A stretch of DNA of 64,000 nt from Pedobacter sp. PLR (GCF_026239675.1 NZ_JAPIVQ010000004.1:248001-312000), one strand, 5' to 3'; shown: positions 34,176-43,794, counted from the stretch's first letter. A program made the numbers and translations. Notes: generated from the sequence alone by a model not told the origin.

Positions 34176-35516
34176 TTATGGTTTATGGTTGATTTCTTTG
34201 AAAACGAGTTTATCGACGATTTGATTTTCTTCTTTTAAATCCAGGCCATAGACTTGAAGTGCTTTTCGAATCGCAGGAATATCTGTCCAGGAAGAGAATC
34301 GAAGTGCTAAATCAACATTGCCGTCATATCCTGATTGATCAAAAACGTAAGGGTTTTCAGTTTCCTGGTTTAGGCGATAAACCAGAGTTGATAGTGGAGT
34401 ATCACGAAGTTGATTTAAATCTCCTGTCGTACTCATGTAGCTTTCCGAATCTTTTATTGGGCCTTTTGTTTTTATAGAGATGGTATTGTCAATTCTCTGG
34501 AGTAGGTATACTTTTTCTTTTCTTTTTTCCCATTTGACTTGTAAGCCCAGCAAATGATTTAAATCCTCCAGGATCGATTTGGCAATTTCTACATCATTCT
34601 GACCGGTATCCGGATAATTGGATTCGAAACAGATACCGTTTTTTTTGATCCAGTCCGCTTTGTATCCTGAGCCTGTCTGGTATTTGTATTTACCCGGATC
34701 CTTTACCTCCCATAAAGTTTGATTTTGACTTCCTTTAGGTGCATTTATGGATTCAGAGTGGTGAACTTTACTCAGGTTTATATAGTACAGGGAATATATC
34801 GGGAAATTCAAAAAGAAAACCCTCAGGTTTTTTTTTTCGTTATCTCTAACGATTCCTGACCCTCCGCTAAATACACTCATGTTATTGATGCTTTCGTTGT
34901 AATCACTAATTGCAGCATACTGAATGGGCGTATTTTTGAGGTTAATTTGATGACCATCAATTTCGAACAGTGCATTTTTCTTTGCATCAAATCGATCGAA
35001 ATCCTGTTTGACTGGCCAATTGATTTCATCACCATCTAAGACTTTTTTTATGTTGGCTCCATCTACATATTCTCCATCAGTGATCGCAATTACTTTATTT
35101 TTATAGACCCAAACTTCATGAGGAACGGCCCGGTGTTTAAAATAGTCATTAAATAACGTGTCCTCAACAACAGATGGAAGAGATAGTTTTTTTGTATTCT
35201 TGTTCTTTTTCCAAAAGATTTTTACCAACTTTTCTGGCTCATTTGTAACGGGAAGTATTTTGATCTTACTGCCAAACTCTTGCTGCAGTTGCTCCATTTT
35301 TGGTAAGGCATCAACGCAGCCACCACAGTAAATAGACCAAAAATCAATAATGAGTAATTGATTTCTAAAGTCAGCTGTATTGATGTTTTTCTGATTTGAA
35401 TTTATCAATTTTTGAATGGTGAATTCAGGTAAAGAGTCCCCAATACTCAAACTGTGTTGTGCATTTAGTTTTTGAACAAAAAGGAGGGGTAAGATTAAAA
35501 GGAAATGTTTTCTCAT
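34176..35516 (-). CDS. TlpA-like thioredoxin fused to a DUF3738-type C-terminal domain, 446 aa
   Basis: Signal peptide, then a thioredoxin domain (about 22-165) with LLIIDFWSIYCGGC; the redox pair is Cys64-Cys67. A middle domain (about 185-320) shares EVKDPxxYxY and WxxKNxxC with the next gene upstream. The C-terminal part (about 340-446; TKGPIKDSES, LVYRLNQETENPYVFDQSGYDGN, ALQVYGLDLKEE) resembles the TIGR03435/DUF3738 module. Such fusions are common beside SusCD pairs in this order. It is a periplasmic thiol-disulfide protein; the partner is unknown. Confidence 0.85.
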   Translation of the reverse strand: MRKHFLLILPLLFVQKLNAQHSLSIGDSLPEFTIQKLINSNQKNINTADFRNQLLIIDFWSIYCGGCVDALPKMEQLQQEFGSKIKILPVTNEPEKLVKIFWKKNKNTKKLSLPSVVEDTLFNDYFKHRAVPHEVWVYKNKVIAITDGEYVDGANIKKVLDGDEINWPVKQDFDRFDAKKNALFEIDGHQINLKNTPIQYAAISDYNESINNMSVFSGGSGIVRDNEKKNLRVFFLNFPIYSLYYINLSKVHHSESINAPKGSQNQTLWEVKDPGKYKYQTGSGYKADWIKKNGICFESNYPDTGQNDVEIAKSILEDLNHLLGLQVKWEKRKEKVYLLQRIDNTISIKTKGPIKDSESYMSTTGDLNQLRDTPLSTLVYRLNQETENPYVFDQSGYDGNVDLALRFSSWTDIPAIRKALQVYGLDLKEENQIVDKLVFKEINHKP

Positions 35517-35519
35517 GGT

Positions 35520-36155
35520 TTAGTTAATTTCAGTGATGACAAAAAACTCTTTTTCTACCTTACTTTCCTGTGCGGTTCCATTGATGTCTATCATGGTTTT
35601 GATCAGACGTTTTTGATAACCGCATTTCACTTTGAATAAACGGCTCAAATGGTTTCTAACCAGATCCATGCTTTTAAGTGTGTTTTCAGGTAATAAGAGT
35701 TCGTAGCAATAGGCATTTTTGCGAAGCCAGCTTTTTTCTGATCCATATTTGGGATCATATCTGTATCTGGATGGGTCTTTTACTTCCAGGATGACCTGAT
35801 CTGATTTAATTAAACCATAAGTCAGCATATCTGTAATGGAAAGGTTATACATTTTTATACGATGTGTTCCATGTACCCGGTCCATTTGAGCCAAAAAATT
35901 CATATTGAATTGCGAAACAATTGGCTGCACACCTTCACGATATCCTGTGAGCGCATAAAAATGAAGATGACGATTCTTGTTTTCTAATTGCTCTTCTTTC
36001 AATTTGAACACAGGTTTTTGATCCTCAAATTGATTTAATGACTCGTTCGCTGGAGTACTTTTCTGTTCCTGAGCATAACCTGAGGATTTTAAAAGGATTA
36101 ACCCGATGAGCATCGCAGTTTTGTAAATTATCGTCTTGATATTTTTATCTGGCAT
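35520..36155 (-). CDS. Periplasmic protein sharing a domain with the TlpA-like neighbour, 211 aa
   Basis: Signal-peptide-like start (KTAMLIGLILLKSSGYAQ). The second half (EVKDPSRYRYDPKYGSEKSW, RKNAYCYELLLPE, RNHLSRLFKVKCGYQKR) aligns with the middle domain of the downstream TlpA-like protein, but the thioredoxin and the C-terminal module are absent. The pair therefore looks like a duplication with domain loss. The start overlaps the end of susD by 11 bp. Function unknown. Confidence 0.8.
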   Translation of the reverse strand: MPDKNIKTIIYKTAMLIGLILLKSSGYAQEQKSTPANESLNQFEDQKPVFKLKEEQLENKNRHLHFYALTGYREGVQPIVSQFNMNFLAQMDRVHGTHRIKMYNLSITDMLTYGLIKSDQVILEVKDPSRYRYDPKYGSEKSWLRKNAYCYELLLPENTLKSMDLVRNHLSRLFKVKCGYQKRLIKTMIDINGTAQESKVEKEFFVITEIN

Positions 36156-37635
36156 TTTGTGCTAAATTGCTATTGTCCAATACTTCTTTTGGAATCAATA
36201 AGGTGAATTTTGGATCATTTGCAGGTAAGGTAGTGCTGGTTATGTTCTCTACCTTTACCGGGCTGGTGTTGAGTCCTGTAAAAGTGACATCCTTAGTGAT
36301 TCTGATTGCTGGTTTTTTAAGTCTTCGTAAATCTGTCCACCTTAATCCTCTCATGAGCAATTCTTTTCTCCTTTCAGTAAGAATGGTATTTAAGGCAATA
36401 TCGGGGGCAGTCTGCGCAGTCATATTTACATAAGTATTGGGTTTGTAACGCATGTTTAACAGAAGATTTATATCGTCAGCGGCTAAACCGATGTTACCCG
36501 CTCTTGCATAACATTCTGCACGAATGAGCAGGATTTCATCTACTGCAAGACCAGTAAAAAAAGTAGGAGTAGTGGCAGGCTCATAATTTCCTGAAAATCT
36601 AAAAGTGCCATCCTGAAGTGTAGTTGCAGTTTTTCCCCCGCTAGAGTTGGTTAAACTGATACTTACGGTATTGGGTTTTAGAAATATTGACCTTCTTAAA
36701 TCATTGGTGCTATAAGCATCCACCAAATCTGGATTTATTCTTGCGATGCAGCTATTAGCCGTAGCAGAGCCAGGGACTAATATTGCGCCTACTACCGGGA
36801 TACCAGCATTGTACCTGCTTATGACATGAAAAATAACTTCTTTGTTAAAACGCGTAAATGGAATAGATGTACTGCTGTTGTAATCCATTAAATCTTTTTT
36901 AATCTCTAAGGCTGCATTGGCATTAATCAGGGCATTTGGATAATCTCCCATAGACAAATAAGTACGTGCTAACATAGCATAAGCGGCGATTTTGTTCGGT
37001 CGGGTCGTATAGGTTGAGGTTTTTGGTAATAAAGTAAGCGCCTCTTGCAGGTCCTGTAGGATCCGGTTGTAGGTATCCTGTACCGTACCGCGGGTAGATT
37101 TAACATTGATATCCGGATCCAGCATGAGTGGAATGCCTGGATCCTGATTTGCGGTGCCAACTGTATATGGTTTGGCATACATCTGGGCTACCGTCCAAAA
37201 ACAATAGGCTCTGTAAAACAGGGCGGCACCTCTTAATGCGTTGATTAGAGCGGGGTCGTCGTTTCCTCCTTTTAATTTATCCAGGGTTTGCAGTACCAGG
37301 TTTGCGCTGTTTATCACCTGGTATGGGTTTACCCAGTTCGGCAAAGAGGAAATTCTTTGGGCATTCGGATTCCAGTTGTACAAATCTTTTTCTTCTTGTG
37401 GGATGGTAGAGAGCTGCGCACTTGCTGAACTAAGGAAATAATCATCCGCAGAGATCTCCCCATCTAAAGGATATCCGGTATTCATTTTTGCATAATCATC
37501 CAGGAGTAACTGACAATCACTGGCTGTAGTCATAAAAAACTCGTTACTGCTCTTTTTGATGTCTAAAAACTTTTGACAAGAGGCCATGCCTAAACAGAGC
37601 AATAGTAGGGCTGATAGTATTTTAAAGGCTTTCAT
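36145..37635 (-). CDS. RagB/SusD-family outer-membrane lipoprotein, 496 aa
   Basis: Lipoprotein signal (LLLCLGMASCQ, Cys about residue 20), a SusD-like N-terminal part (KFLDIKKSSNEFFMTTASDCQLLLDDYAKM), tetratricopeptide-like helices (AYAMLARTYLSMGDYPNALINANAAL) and the C-terminal family end (LTERRKELLMRGLRWTDLRRLKK). It caps the SusC transporter and binds substrate. Order behind susC, separated by 15 bp, is the standard arrangement. Substrate is not readable; absence of glycosidases next to it and presence of TlpA/NHL genes favour a peptide or other non-starch ligand. Confidence 0.95.
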   Translation of the reverse strand: MKAFKILSALLLLCLGMASCQKFLDIKKSSNEFFMTTASDCQLLLDDYAKMNTGYPLDGEISADDYFLSSASAQLSTIPQEEKDLYNWNPNAQRISSLPNWVNPYQVINSANLVLQTLDKLKGGNDDPALINALRGAALFYRAYCFWTVAQMYAKPYTVGTANQDPGIPLMLDPDINVKSTRGTVQDTYNRILQDLQEALTLLPKTSTYTTRPNKIAAYAMLARTYLSMGDYPNALINANAALEIKKDLMDYNSSTSIPFTRFNKEVIFHVISRYNAGIPVVGAILVPGSATANSCIARINPDLVDAYSTNDLRRSIFLKPNTVSISLTNSSGGKTATTLQDGTFRFSGNYEPATTPTFFTGLAVDEILLIRAECYARAGNIGLAADDINLLLNMRYKPNTYVNMTAQTAPDIALNTILTERRKELLMRGLRWTDLRRLKKPAIRITKDVTFTGLNTSPVKVENITSTTLPANDPKFTLLIPKEVLDNSNLAQNAR

Positions 37636-37650
37636 TTTTCTTAGATGTTT

Positions 37651-40600
37651 TTAAAAACTTGCGCTTAAACCAAAACTGTAGGAACGTGGATTGGGGTAAT
37701 CATTGATGTCTGGATCAATCCCGAGTTTGTTTGCTCTCCACACTATACCCAGGTTATTTATATTGGCATAAAACCTTGGACTTTTTATAAAACCAATATT
37801 TTTTGTTAAAGTATAGGATAGGTTGATCTCCTGAAGACGGACATGATCTGCTTTGTACACATTAATTTCGGAGTTGAAATAAAAATTATCCCGGTTATCC
37901 GTAACTCCTGAAGCAACAGGAAAAACCATCGAAGGAACATTAGTTATTTTTTCATCTCCGGGTTTTTGCCAACGGCGACTATATTCCTCACCTTGTACCA
38001 TGTTGCTATTAATAAGTAGAGAATACCTCAGTACATCATAAGGCGATCTCCGGGCGTAATACCCAAGCTTGTACATGAAATTGAAGGTGGCAGAAAAATT
38101 ACCATACTTAAAAGTATTGAGGAGAGAACCATAGTAGACTGGTACTGAAGAACCAAAATAATGAGCGGTAGATAGTGGTGCATTTTTAATTTGGTTAAAA
38201 ACAGCGAGGTTACCGGTAACCCTTACTGGATTTCCATCCACATAACCCATTGGATCTCCTGTTGCCGGATCTAGTCCTGCCCAGCGATAAGCATATAATC
38301 TCGAAAGATCGGCACCTTTATTATATGGTGGATTATTTGAGATTTGCTGACCTGCAGTATTTGGTTTGTCCGTAAATAGATCCGTTACTTTAACCCGGTT
38401 ATAACTCATCAGAAAAGTGCTTTTCCAGCTAAATCTATTGAACTCCAGATTTAAAGAATTGATGCTGAAGTCTAATCCTGTACTCCTGATATCGGCAGCA
38501 TTGTATTGTTGAAGTGAGAAGCCAGTGCTTGGATCTAAAGAAGTATTTGCAATGAGATCTGTTGTTTTTCGGATATAATATTCCAGATTACCGGTTATCC
38601 GGTTGTTTTTGGTCCCAAAATTAAGTGCAAGGTTAAAAAATGCAGCTTTTTCTGGCCTTAATTCTCTATTGGATCCTGTAGTTCTGGAAATAAAGGGTAG
38701 TTTGTAACCTACAAAAGCGGGTGGATTATAGGTGATTAATGGGCGCGAACTTATGGAAGGGTTCTGATTCCCATTATAGCCGAATGTAGCTTTCAACCCC
38801 AATGAAGGTAACCAGGCTATCCGATAAAATTCCTCTTTATTGATGTCCCATTTTCCGCCAACTGAAAAGTAGGCAGCACCATGTTCATTAGTGCCCTCAC
38901 CAAATATACTGGAGTAATCATTTCTTATACTAGCGGATAAGGTATATCGTTTATTATACGTATAGGCCGCATTGGAATAAAGGCTAAATGTCCGTATTCT
39001 ATAATCAGTGAATGATGATACATAGGGGATGATGTCGGTTGCTATTCCTATATTGGGATCTATAAATAACAGATCTGTTTCTACTCCAAAAGGAAGCGCA
39101 TTATTCACAGCTTTTGTTTGTTCATTGTAGCCATAAAAATAGCTGCTGCTCATATTATTATAGGTTTGAGCACCCTCAATTCCCGCAATAGCAAGAAGTT
39201 CATGTTTGTCTCCCCATTTTTTATTGGCGTTTACTTGTGCTCTCAGGGTTTGGTTGTTAGACTTTCCGCTACCATTGTTTAATAAACCGCCAATTGGAAT
39301 TGATCGGGTAAGCGTAGTTGGATTTGTGAATTTATTAATCAAATCTCTCATGATAAAGGAATTCTGCCCTCTAAGTTGATTTTGGTCGTCAAGTCCCCAG
39401 GCATTGTTGTAGATTACTGAAGCAGAGAACACCGGACTGAAATTATAGGCCGCGTTTAAGTTCAGATTCAGGAGTTGATTTTTGTATTTCACATAACTTT
39501 GTTTAATCTCATCCAATGGTTTAAAGGACATATCCAAAATTTGGTTTCCAAATTTATTTGCTAAAGCGTCTTGAAAGGCCTTTCGATAAGCTACTGGCAC
39601 TGCAATTGGGTTGCCGGTATCATCTACTAATCTGGAATAGGGATAAATACCATCTCCGTTTATTATAGTCCCTCCCTGCTCATGCCGATTTTGTTGATTA
39701 TATGAAATAATGGCATCCAGGCTCATGTTTTTTATGGGCTTCAGCGCAGCATTGTAGGTAATGGACATTTGGTTTGCACCAGATTCCAGTGTGTTATTTA
39801 TGGTTTTGTTGTAATTTCCAGATAAACGATAAGCATAATTGTTTATCCCTCCGGAAGCACTTAGGTTGTAATTTTGAACAACAGCATTTCGGATGAAATA
39901 TTTAGTATAATCTTTCCGGATATCGTTATTTCGTAAGGCATCTATCTGGTTTTTATATTGTTCATCATTGATTTTGTTTTTTTTCCATGAAGTCCAGATT
40001 TCAGCAACAGGTGAAATCGGGGCCTGGGCAATAATATAATCCGGCGGATTCGGAATTACCGGATCAGGAATAGTTTGTCCATTCAGGCTAAAATTATAAT
40101 TCAGCTGTGCTAATTGTGCATCAATAAAATCGGAGGTACTCATCACTTTACGATAGAAGAAATCCATTTTATCACTTACATTCAAATTGGCATCGAAGGA
40201 AATTGATGCCGGCGTTTGAAAACGTCCCTTTTTTGTAGTAACCACAATGACTCCGTTTGCAGCTCTGGACCCCCAAATGGATGCTGCAGCAGCGTCCTGA
40301 AGTATATTAATGCTTTCTACATCATTTGGATTCAGTTTGTCTATTGAATAAGGGCTGGCTATTCCATCAATCACTACCAGGGGTTGCCCACTCACTGAGT
40401 TTGGATTAGTACTTGGTGCCGGGTTTAAATTGTTTTTCCCCCGGATAGTTAATCCACTAAGCGTCGGCGCTCTAAATCTTGAAGAATTGGTCGGGTACTG
40501 GACTAAGTTGTTGTTAAAATCGAAACCAGTGGTGATACCTTCTAATCTCTTCAGGAGATCAGGACTGGTACTATGCTCCAGTTGTTTTGCAGTAATGGTT

Positions 40601-41307
40601 TGAAATGAGCCTGTTGCCCGTTCTTTTGGCAGTGTTTGATAACCCGTATTTATAACGTTCACCTGTTTTAGACTGGCAGTACTCAAACGGAGCGTAATTA
40701 AGAATGAAGTAGTTGCTTGTATACCGGAGGCCTTAATTTCCTTTGTTTCATAGCCAACATAAGTAATGATGAGGATGTCTGTGGGATTTATTCTAAGGCT
40801 AAAATCACCATCTTTATTGGTTTTGGTTGATTTTCCTGTTCTTTTTATAGTCAGGGTTGCTCCAGCCAATGGTTGGTTTCCTTCATCCACTACTTTCCCA
40901 TATATGATCACATCCGGAACAAGGTTGAGGTTTTGGTTGCTGAGGTCTTGTATCTCTCGTCTTATTACAATAATCCTGTTGCTGATTACATAAGTTAAAT
41001 CTTGATTTTTAAGACATGCTGCTAACGCTTCCTCTAGCGTTACATTAGTTATCCTAACGTTAACTTTTTTAGCTGATTTTAATAGATTAACGTCTCCAAA
41101 AAAATCGTAGCCAGTCTGTATTCTGATTTTTTTAAAGATACTTTCCAGTGAGGCGTTTTTTTCAGATAAAGTCACTTTTTGAGCTTCTGATGCAAAGCTG
41201 ATCTGAAGAAATACTGTAGTCATTAAAACAATAATCAGTTTCATAACGAACAGAAATTTAGTCATGTAGGCAGATTTCCTATATGATAATTTTGAATTAA
41301 AATTCAT
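37651..41307 (-). CDS. SusC/RagA-type TonB-dependent transporter with STN domain, 1218 aa
   Basis: Order: signal region, STN (secretin/TonB N-terminal) domain of the FecA type (about 30-80; KNASLESIFKKIRIQTGYDF), carboxypeptidase-regulatory-like domain (about 115-190), plug (GYQTLPKERATGSF through SRAANGVIVVTTKKG) and a 22-strand barrel with a C-terminal aromatic (SFGLSASF). The STN domain lets it signal to FecR and the sigma factor encoded upstream. I choose ATG 41307 (MNFNSKLSYRK); the frame stays open to 41424 but that part is leader-like. A predicted antisense RNA faces its leader. Confidence 0.94.
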   Translation of the reverse strand: MNFNSKLSYRKSAYMTKFLFVMKLIIVLMTTVFLQISFASEAQKVTLSEKNASLESIFKKIRIQTGYDFFGDVNLLKSAKKVNVRITNVTLEEALAACLKNQDLTYVISNRIIVIRREIQDLSNQNLNLVPDVIIYGKVVDEGNQPLAGATLTIKRTGKSTKTNKDGDFSLRINPTDILIITYVGYETKEIKASGIQATTSFLITLRLSTASLKQVNVINTGYQTLPKERATGSFQTITAKQLEHSTSPDLLKRLEGITTGFDFNNNLVQYPTNSSRFRAPTLSGLTIRGKNNLNPAPSTNPNSVSGQPLVVIDGIASPYSIDKLNPNDVESINILQDAAAASIWGSRAANGVIVVTTKKGRFQTPASISFDANLNVSDKMDFFYRKVMSTSDFIDAQLAQLNYNFSLNGQTIPDPVIPNPPDYIIAQAPISPVAEIWTSWKKNKINDEQYKNQIDALRNNDIRKDYTKYFIRNAVVQNYNLSASGGINNYAYRLSGNYNKTINNTLESGANQMSITYNAALKPIKNMSLDAIISYNQQNRHEQGGTIINGDGIYPYSRLVDDTGNPIAVPVAYRKAFQDALANKFGNQILDMSFKPLDEIKQSYVKYKNQLLNLNLNAAYNFSPVFSASVIYNNAWGLDDQNQLRGQNSFIMRDLINKFTNPTTLTRSIPIGGLLNNGSGKSNNQTLRAQVNANKKWGDKHELLAIAGIEGAQTYNNMSSSYFYGYNEQTKAVNNALPFGVETDLLFIDPNIGIATDIIPYVSSFTDYRIRTFSLYSNAAYTYNKRYTLSASIRNDYSSIFGEGTNEHGAAYFSVGGKWDINKEEFYRIAWLPSLGLKATFGYNGNQNPSISSRPLITYNPPAFVGYKLPFISRTTGSNRELRPEKAAFFNLALNFGTKNNRITGNLEYYIRKTTDLIANTSLDPSTGFSLQQYNAADIRSTGLDFSINSLNLEFNRFSWKSTFLMSYNRVKVTDLFTDKPNTAGQQISNNPPYNKGADLSRLYAYRWAGLDPATGDPMGYVDGNPVRVTGNLAVFNQIKNAPLSTAHYFGSSVPVYYGSLLNTFKYGNFSATFNFMYKLGYYARRSPYDVLRYSLLINSNMVQGEEYSRRWQKPGDEKITNVPSMVFPVASGVTDNRDNFYFNSEINVYKADHVRLQEINLSYTLTKNIGFIKSPRFYANINNLGIVWRANKLGIDPDINDYPNPRSYSFGLSASF

Positions 41308-41323
41308 ACATTTGGTATGTTTG
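41291..41323 (+). promoter_or_regulatory. Plus-strand promoter opposite the susC start
   Basis: TTTG (41291-41294), 21-bp spacer, TATGTTTG (41316-41323): a full match to the Bacteroidota TTTG-N19/21-TAnnTTTG promoter, directed antisense to susC. Confidence 0.65.
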
Positions 41324-41329
41324 GTTCTA

Positions 41330-41439
41330 TGCCAGGTACTATTATTGTCCATGAACCGACGGGTACCAGGCAGGTTATTAAGTTGATTTTCTTGATTATA
41401 GCCAGACTTTGCCGGGGGCTGCATACCTCCGGCTTTTTT
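41330..41439 (+). ncRNA. Predicted cis-antisense sRNA against the susC leader, about 110 nt
   Basis: From the expected start point about 7 bases after the -7 element, the RNA would open with a hairpin TGCCAGGTAC / GTACCAGGCA (41330-41339 and 41363-41372, one A-A mismatch). It would end with GCCGGGGG / CCTCCGGC (41411-41433) and T6 (41434-41439). The T tract exists only on the plus strand, so the terminator is oriented away from the susC transcript, with no plus-strand gene upstream of it. Antisense sRNAs at susC leaders are known in Bacteroides (for example DonS). No expression evidence here. Confidence 0.6.
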
Positions 41440-41460
41440 GGCCTTATAATGAGGTATAGG

Positions 41461-42591
41461 TTAGTTCATAAGCGTAATCCTCCTTCCTTCTATTTTGAAA
41501 TTAATTTTTCCTGTTAATTGTAGCATTTTGAGTACTTCAGATATGTTTTTTGAACGTGATACCACTCCAAAGTACCTGGCTTCATTAAAGTTTCCTTCAT
41601 AAATAACTTCTACATCATACCATCTGGAAACTTCTCTCATAATACTCCTCAGGTTATCGCCTTTGAAAATAAAATCATTGTTTTTCCAGGCGAGGTCTTT
41701 TTCCAAATCAGTATTTTCGATTTTAATGGTTTTTGAGTTTCCATCCGTAAATGCTGCCTGTCCGGGGTTTAATATTTTATACTGTAATCCATTTGAAACT
41801 TTCACTTTTCCCTCTGCTAAAGAAGTTTGGATTTCATGTTCATCCTTATACGATTTGATATTGAAATGAGTACCGAGCACTTCGATCGTTTGTGTTTTAC
41901 TGAGTACTTTAAATACTTTCTCTTTATCTTTTGCCACTTCAAAATAAGCCTCTCCCTCCAGGCTGACTGAACGTTCTTTACCTTTGAAAGTACTGGGATA
42001 AGTTAAAATAGAAGCCGAGTTCAACCATACTTTGGTTCCATCTGGTAAAATGAGTTGATATTTACCTCCTCTGGGTGTTTCCAGCTTATTAATGACTGAA
42101 GTTCCTTTTGTATTTTTCTGCTGTTCGTAAATGAGTGAGCCATTGGATTTTCGAATGTTGATGCCATCTTGTATGGCAACCAGTTCTTTATTGGTTTGCT
42201 GGAGTAAAATTTTTTCACCGTTCCCTAAGGTAAGAGTAGCTTTGTTTCCAGCTGCTGCAACATCATTTTGAGTCAAAATAATAACAGAGGATTGGGATAT
42301 CGGTTTTATATAGATATAGATGGTTGCCGAAATGATCAAAAATACAGCTGCGGTAACGGCAATTCCCGGCCATAATTTTTCACTAACCACAGTTGGTTTT
42401 TGAAGATGGGTATGGGAGGTTAACTTCTCCCACATCCTTTTGTGAACAATTGTAATGTGTTCTTGAGAAGGGATATAAGTACTGTTCTTTAGCTCTTGTA
42501 AATGCCAGCTCTCCAGAATGATCCGTTCTTCTTCCGAAGCGGTATCATTTACATAATTATGGATCAGTTCTTCTGGCTTTAATTTTTTCAT
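41461..42591 (-). CDS. FecR-family anti-sigma factor, 376 aa
   Basis: An N-terminal cytoplasmic segment (about 1-70) binds the sigma factor, one transmembrane helix follows (about 74-95), then the periplasmic FecR domain (KLETPRGGKYQLILPDGTKV, VSLEGEAYFEVAKDKEKVF, LGTHFNIKSY) and a C-terminal STN-like part (VSRWYDVEVIYEGN). It receives the signal from the SusC STN domain. It lies between sigma gene and susC, as usual. Confidence 0.95.
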   Translation of the reverse strand: MKKLKPEELIHNYVNDTASEEERIILESWHLQELKNSTYIPSQEHITIVHKRMWEKLTSHTHLQKPTVVSEKLWPGIAVTAAVFLIISATIYIYIKPISQSSVIILTQNDVAAAGNKATLTLGNGEKILLQQTNKELVAIQDGINIRKSNGSLIYEQQKNTKGTSVINKLETPRGGKYQLILPDGTKVWLNSASILTYPSTFKGKERSVSLEGEAYFEVAKDKEKVFKVLSKTQTIEVLGTHFNIKSYKDEHEIQTSLAEGKVKVSNGLQYKILNPGQAAFTDGNSKTIKIENTDLEKDLAWKNNDFIFKGDNLRSIMREVSRWYDVEVIYEGNFNEARYFGVVSRSKNISEVLKMLQLTGKINFKIEGRRITLMN

Positions 42592-42658
42592 TAAAATCTC
42601 CTTTATACTACTAAGTAAGTTTAAGAGAGATAAAGGCCCAGATGGGAATGGAAAAAAA

Positions 42659-43237
42659 TTATTTGTTTAATAATAACATTAAGAAAGCGAAAAGGGACAA
42701 CCTGCTTCTTAGTATTTTTAAGGCATTTGTGATTTGATTTTTGACTGTTTTTTCAGAGAGACCAAGTTTTTCTGCGATCTCTTTTCTTGATAAATTGGTT
42801 TTTCGGCTTAACTCAAAAACTTCCCTCATTTTATCTGGTAAAGCAGCTATTTCCTTTTCAATTATTTTACTGAATTCTTTGTGCCTGATATAGTGGTCTG
42901 TAATGTATTCGCCCTGATCAATAAATTGATTTAAAGAATCCTTGTAATCTGTTCTTACTTTTTTATGATCCAGCAGGTTCATGAATTTATATTGGACCGC
43001 TTTATAGAGGTAAACAGAAATGGAGCTATTAATGGTAATGCTGAATCTTTTATCCCATAAGTACAAAAACACTTCCTGGACAATGTCTTCTGCATCATCA
43101 TTATTTTTGACAATTTTGCAGGCATAGAGGTATAATAACCCTTGAAACCGCTTGTAAATCTCACTGTAAGCTACAAGATCCCCCTTTTTTAATAAAGTAG
43201 TTAACTCAAAATCGGTAAATGATTGATAAGAGGTCAT
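42659..43237 (-). CDS. FecI-type ECF RNA polymerase sigma factor, 192 aa
   Basis: Sigma-70 region 2 (YSEIYKRFQGLLYLYACKIVKNNDDAEDIVQEVFLYLW) and region 4 (IAALPDKMREVFELSRKTNLSRKEIAEKLGLSEKTVKNQI). The ECF family lacks regions 1 and 3, as here. I take ATG 43237 (MTSYQSFTD) over ATG 43264. It should direct transcription of the downstream SusCD operon when released by FecR. Confidence 0.94.
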   Translation of the reverse strand: MTSYQSFTDFELTTLLKKGDLVAYSEIYKRFQGLLYLYACKIVKNNDDAEDIVQEVFLYLWDKRFSITINSSISVYLYKAVQYKFMNLLDHKKVRTDYKDSLNQFIDQGEYITDHYIRHKEFSKIIEKEIAALPDKMREVFELSRKTNLSRKEIAEKLGLSEKTVKNQITNALKILRSRLSLFAFLMLLLNK

Positions 43238-43275
43238 GAGTGAAATTATATATTTTTTGCCCAAAAAACAATAAA

Positions 43276-43298
43276 CCCGGGAAAGGTTATTTCCCGGG
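43276..43298 (-). terminator. Terminator after the first small-protein gene
   Basis: Perfect CCCGGGAAA / TTTCCCGGG stem with a 5-base loop, then TTTATTGTTTTTT on the minus strand. It separates the small-protein gene from the sigma gene. Confidence 0.9.
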
Positions 43299-43328
43299 AG
43301 TTCGATTTTAATTAAGAAGCTTCGCTAA

Positions 43329-43571
43329 CTAAAGACTTTTAAGGTAGACAAAGAATGGATTGCCTTCAGGTTGCGGAGTAAGGGTAGCTTGTGCATTAGC
43401 GATGTACTGGGTAACGTCACTAAAACTCAAGCTACCTGGAATTGTAGAGGTGTCATCTAAATAAACGGCACAAATAGTACTTCCATCTGTACATGATGGG
43501 GGTAAAGTAGTTTTTCTGTAACTTCCTGGAAGAGATGGGTCTCCGAAGTTATACGAATACCAATTAGCCAT
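43329..43571 (-). CDS. Small Cys-containing protein, paralogue A, 80 aa
   Basis: It aligns end to end with the gene at 45581-45838: MA-x-WY-x-x-GDPxL-x-x-YR-x-x-T, then Cys27, GSTICAVYLDD (Cys34), a helical middle and a final FxVYLKS. There is no signal peptide and no known domain that I can name with confidence. The promoter palindrome lies about 290 bp upstream, so the leader is about 250 nt and holds two degenerate repeats. It is followed by a strong terminator. Function unknown; it may be a modified or secreted peptide. Confidence 0.75.
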   Translation of the reverse strand: MANWYSYNFGDPSLPGSYRKTTLPPSCTDGSTICAVYLDDTSTIPGSLSFSDVTQYIANAQATLTPQPEGNPFFVYLKSL

Positions 43572-43622
43572 AATATATAATGCTTTTATAAATCAAAAAG
43601 CAATAAAAACTTTAATTTGTGC

Positions 43623-43656
43623 CTACTCTGTTAAGGATTTTCGGCTTCCTCCTGTT
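43623..43656 (-). repeat. Scar repeat C, upstream of paralogue A
   Basis: Minus strand reads GGAAGCCGAAAATCC then TTAACAGAGTAG; one of three related copies (see 43795 and 44211). Read in one frame it gives AKQEEAENP then stop, like the end of the glycosyltransferase at 44204 (GKAENPEQSKP). Confidence 0.6.
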
Positions 43657-43794
43657 TCGCCTGTTAACTAACAGACTATCGCCGCTTTTTTTTAATCCAA
43701 ATCAATTTGCTGCAGCAAAGAGATAGGCTTAAAATGAGCATTGATGACTTACTATAATTCCGGAGATCATAGCAAATGTCTTTATTAAAACTCC

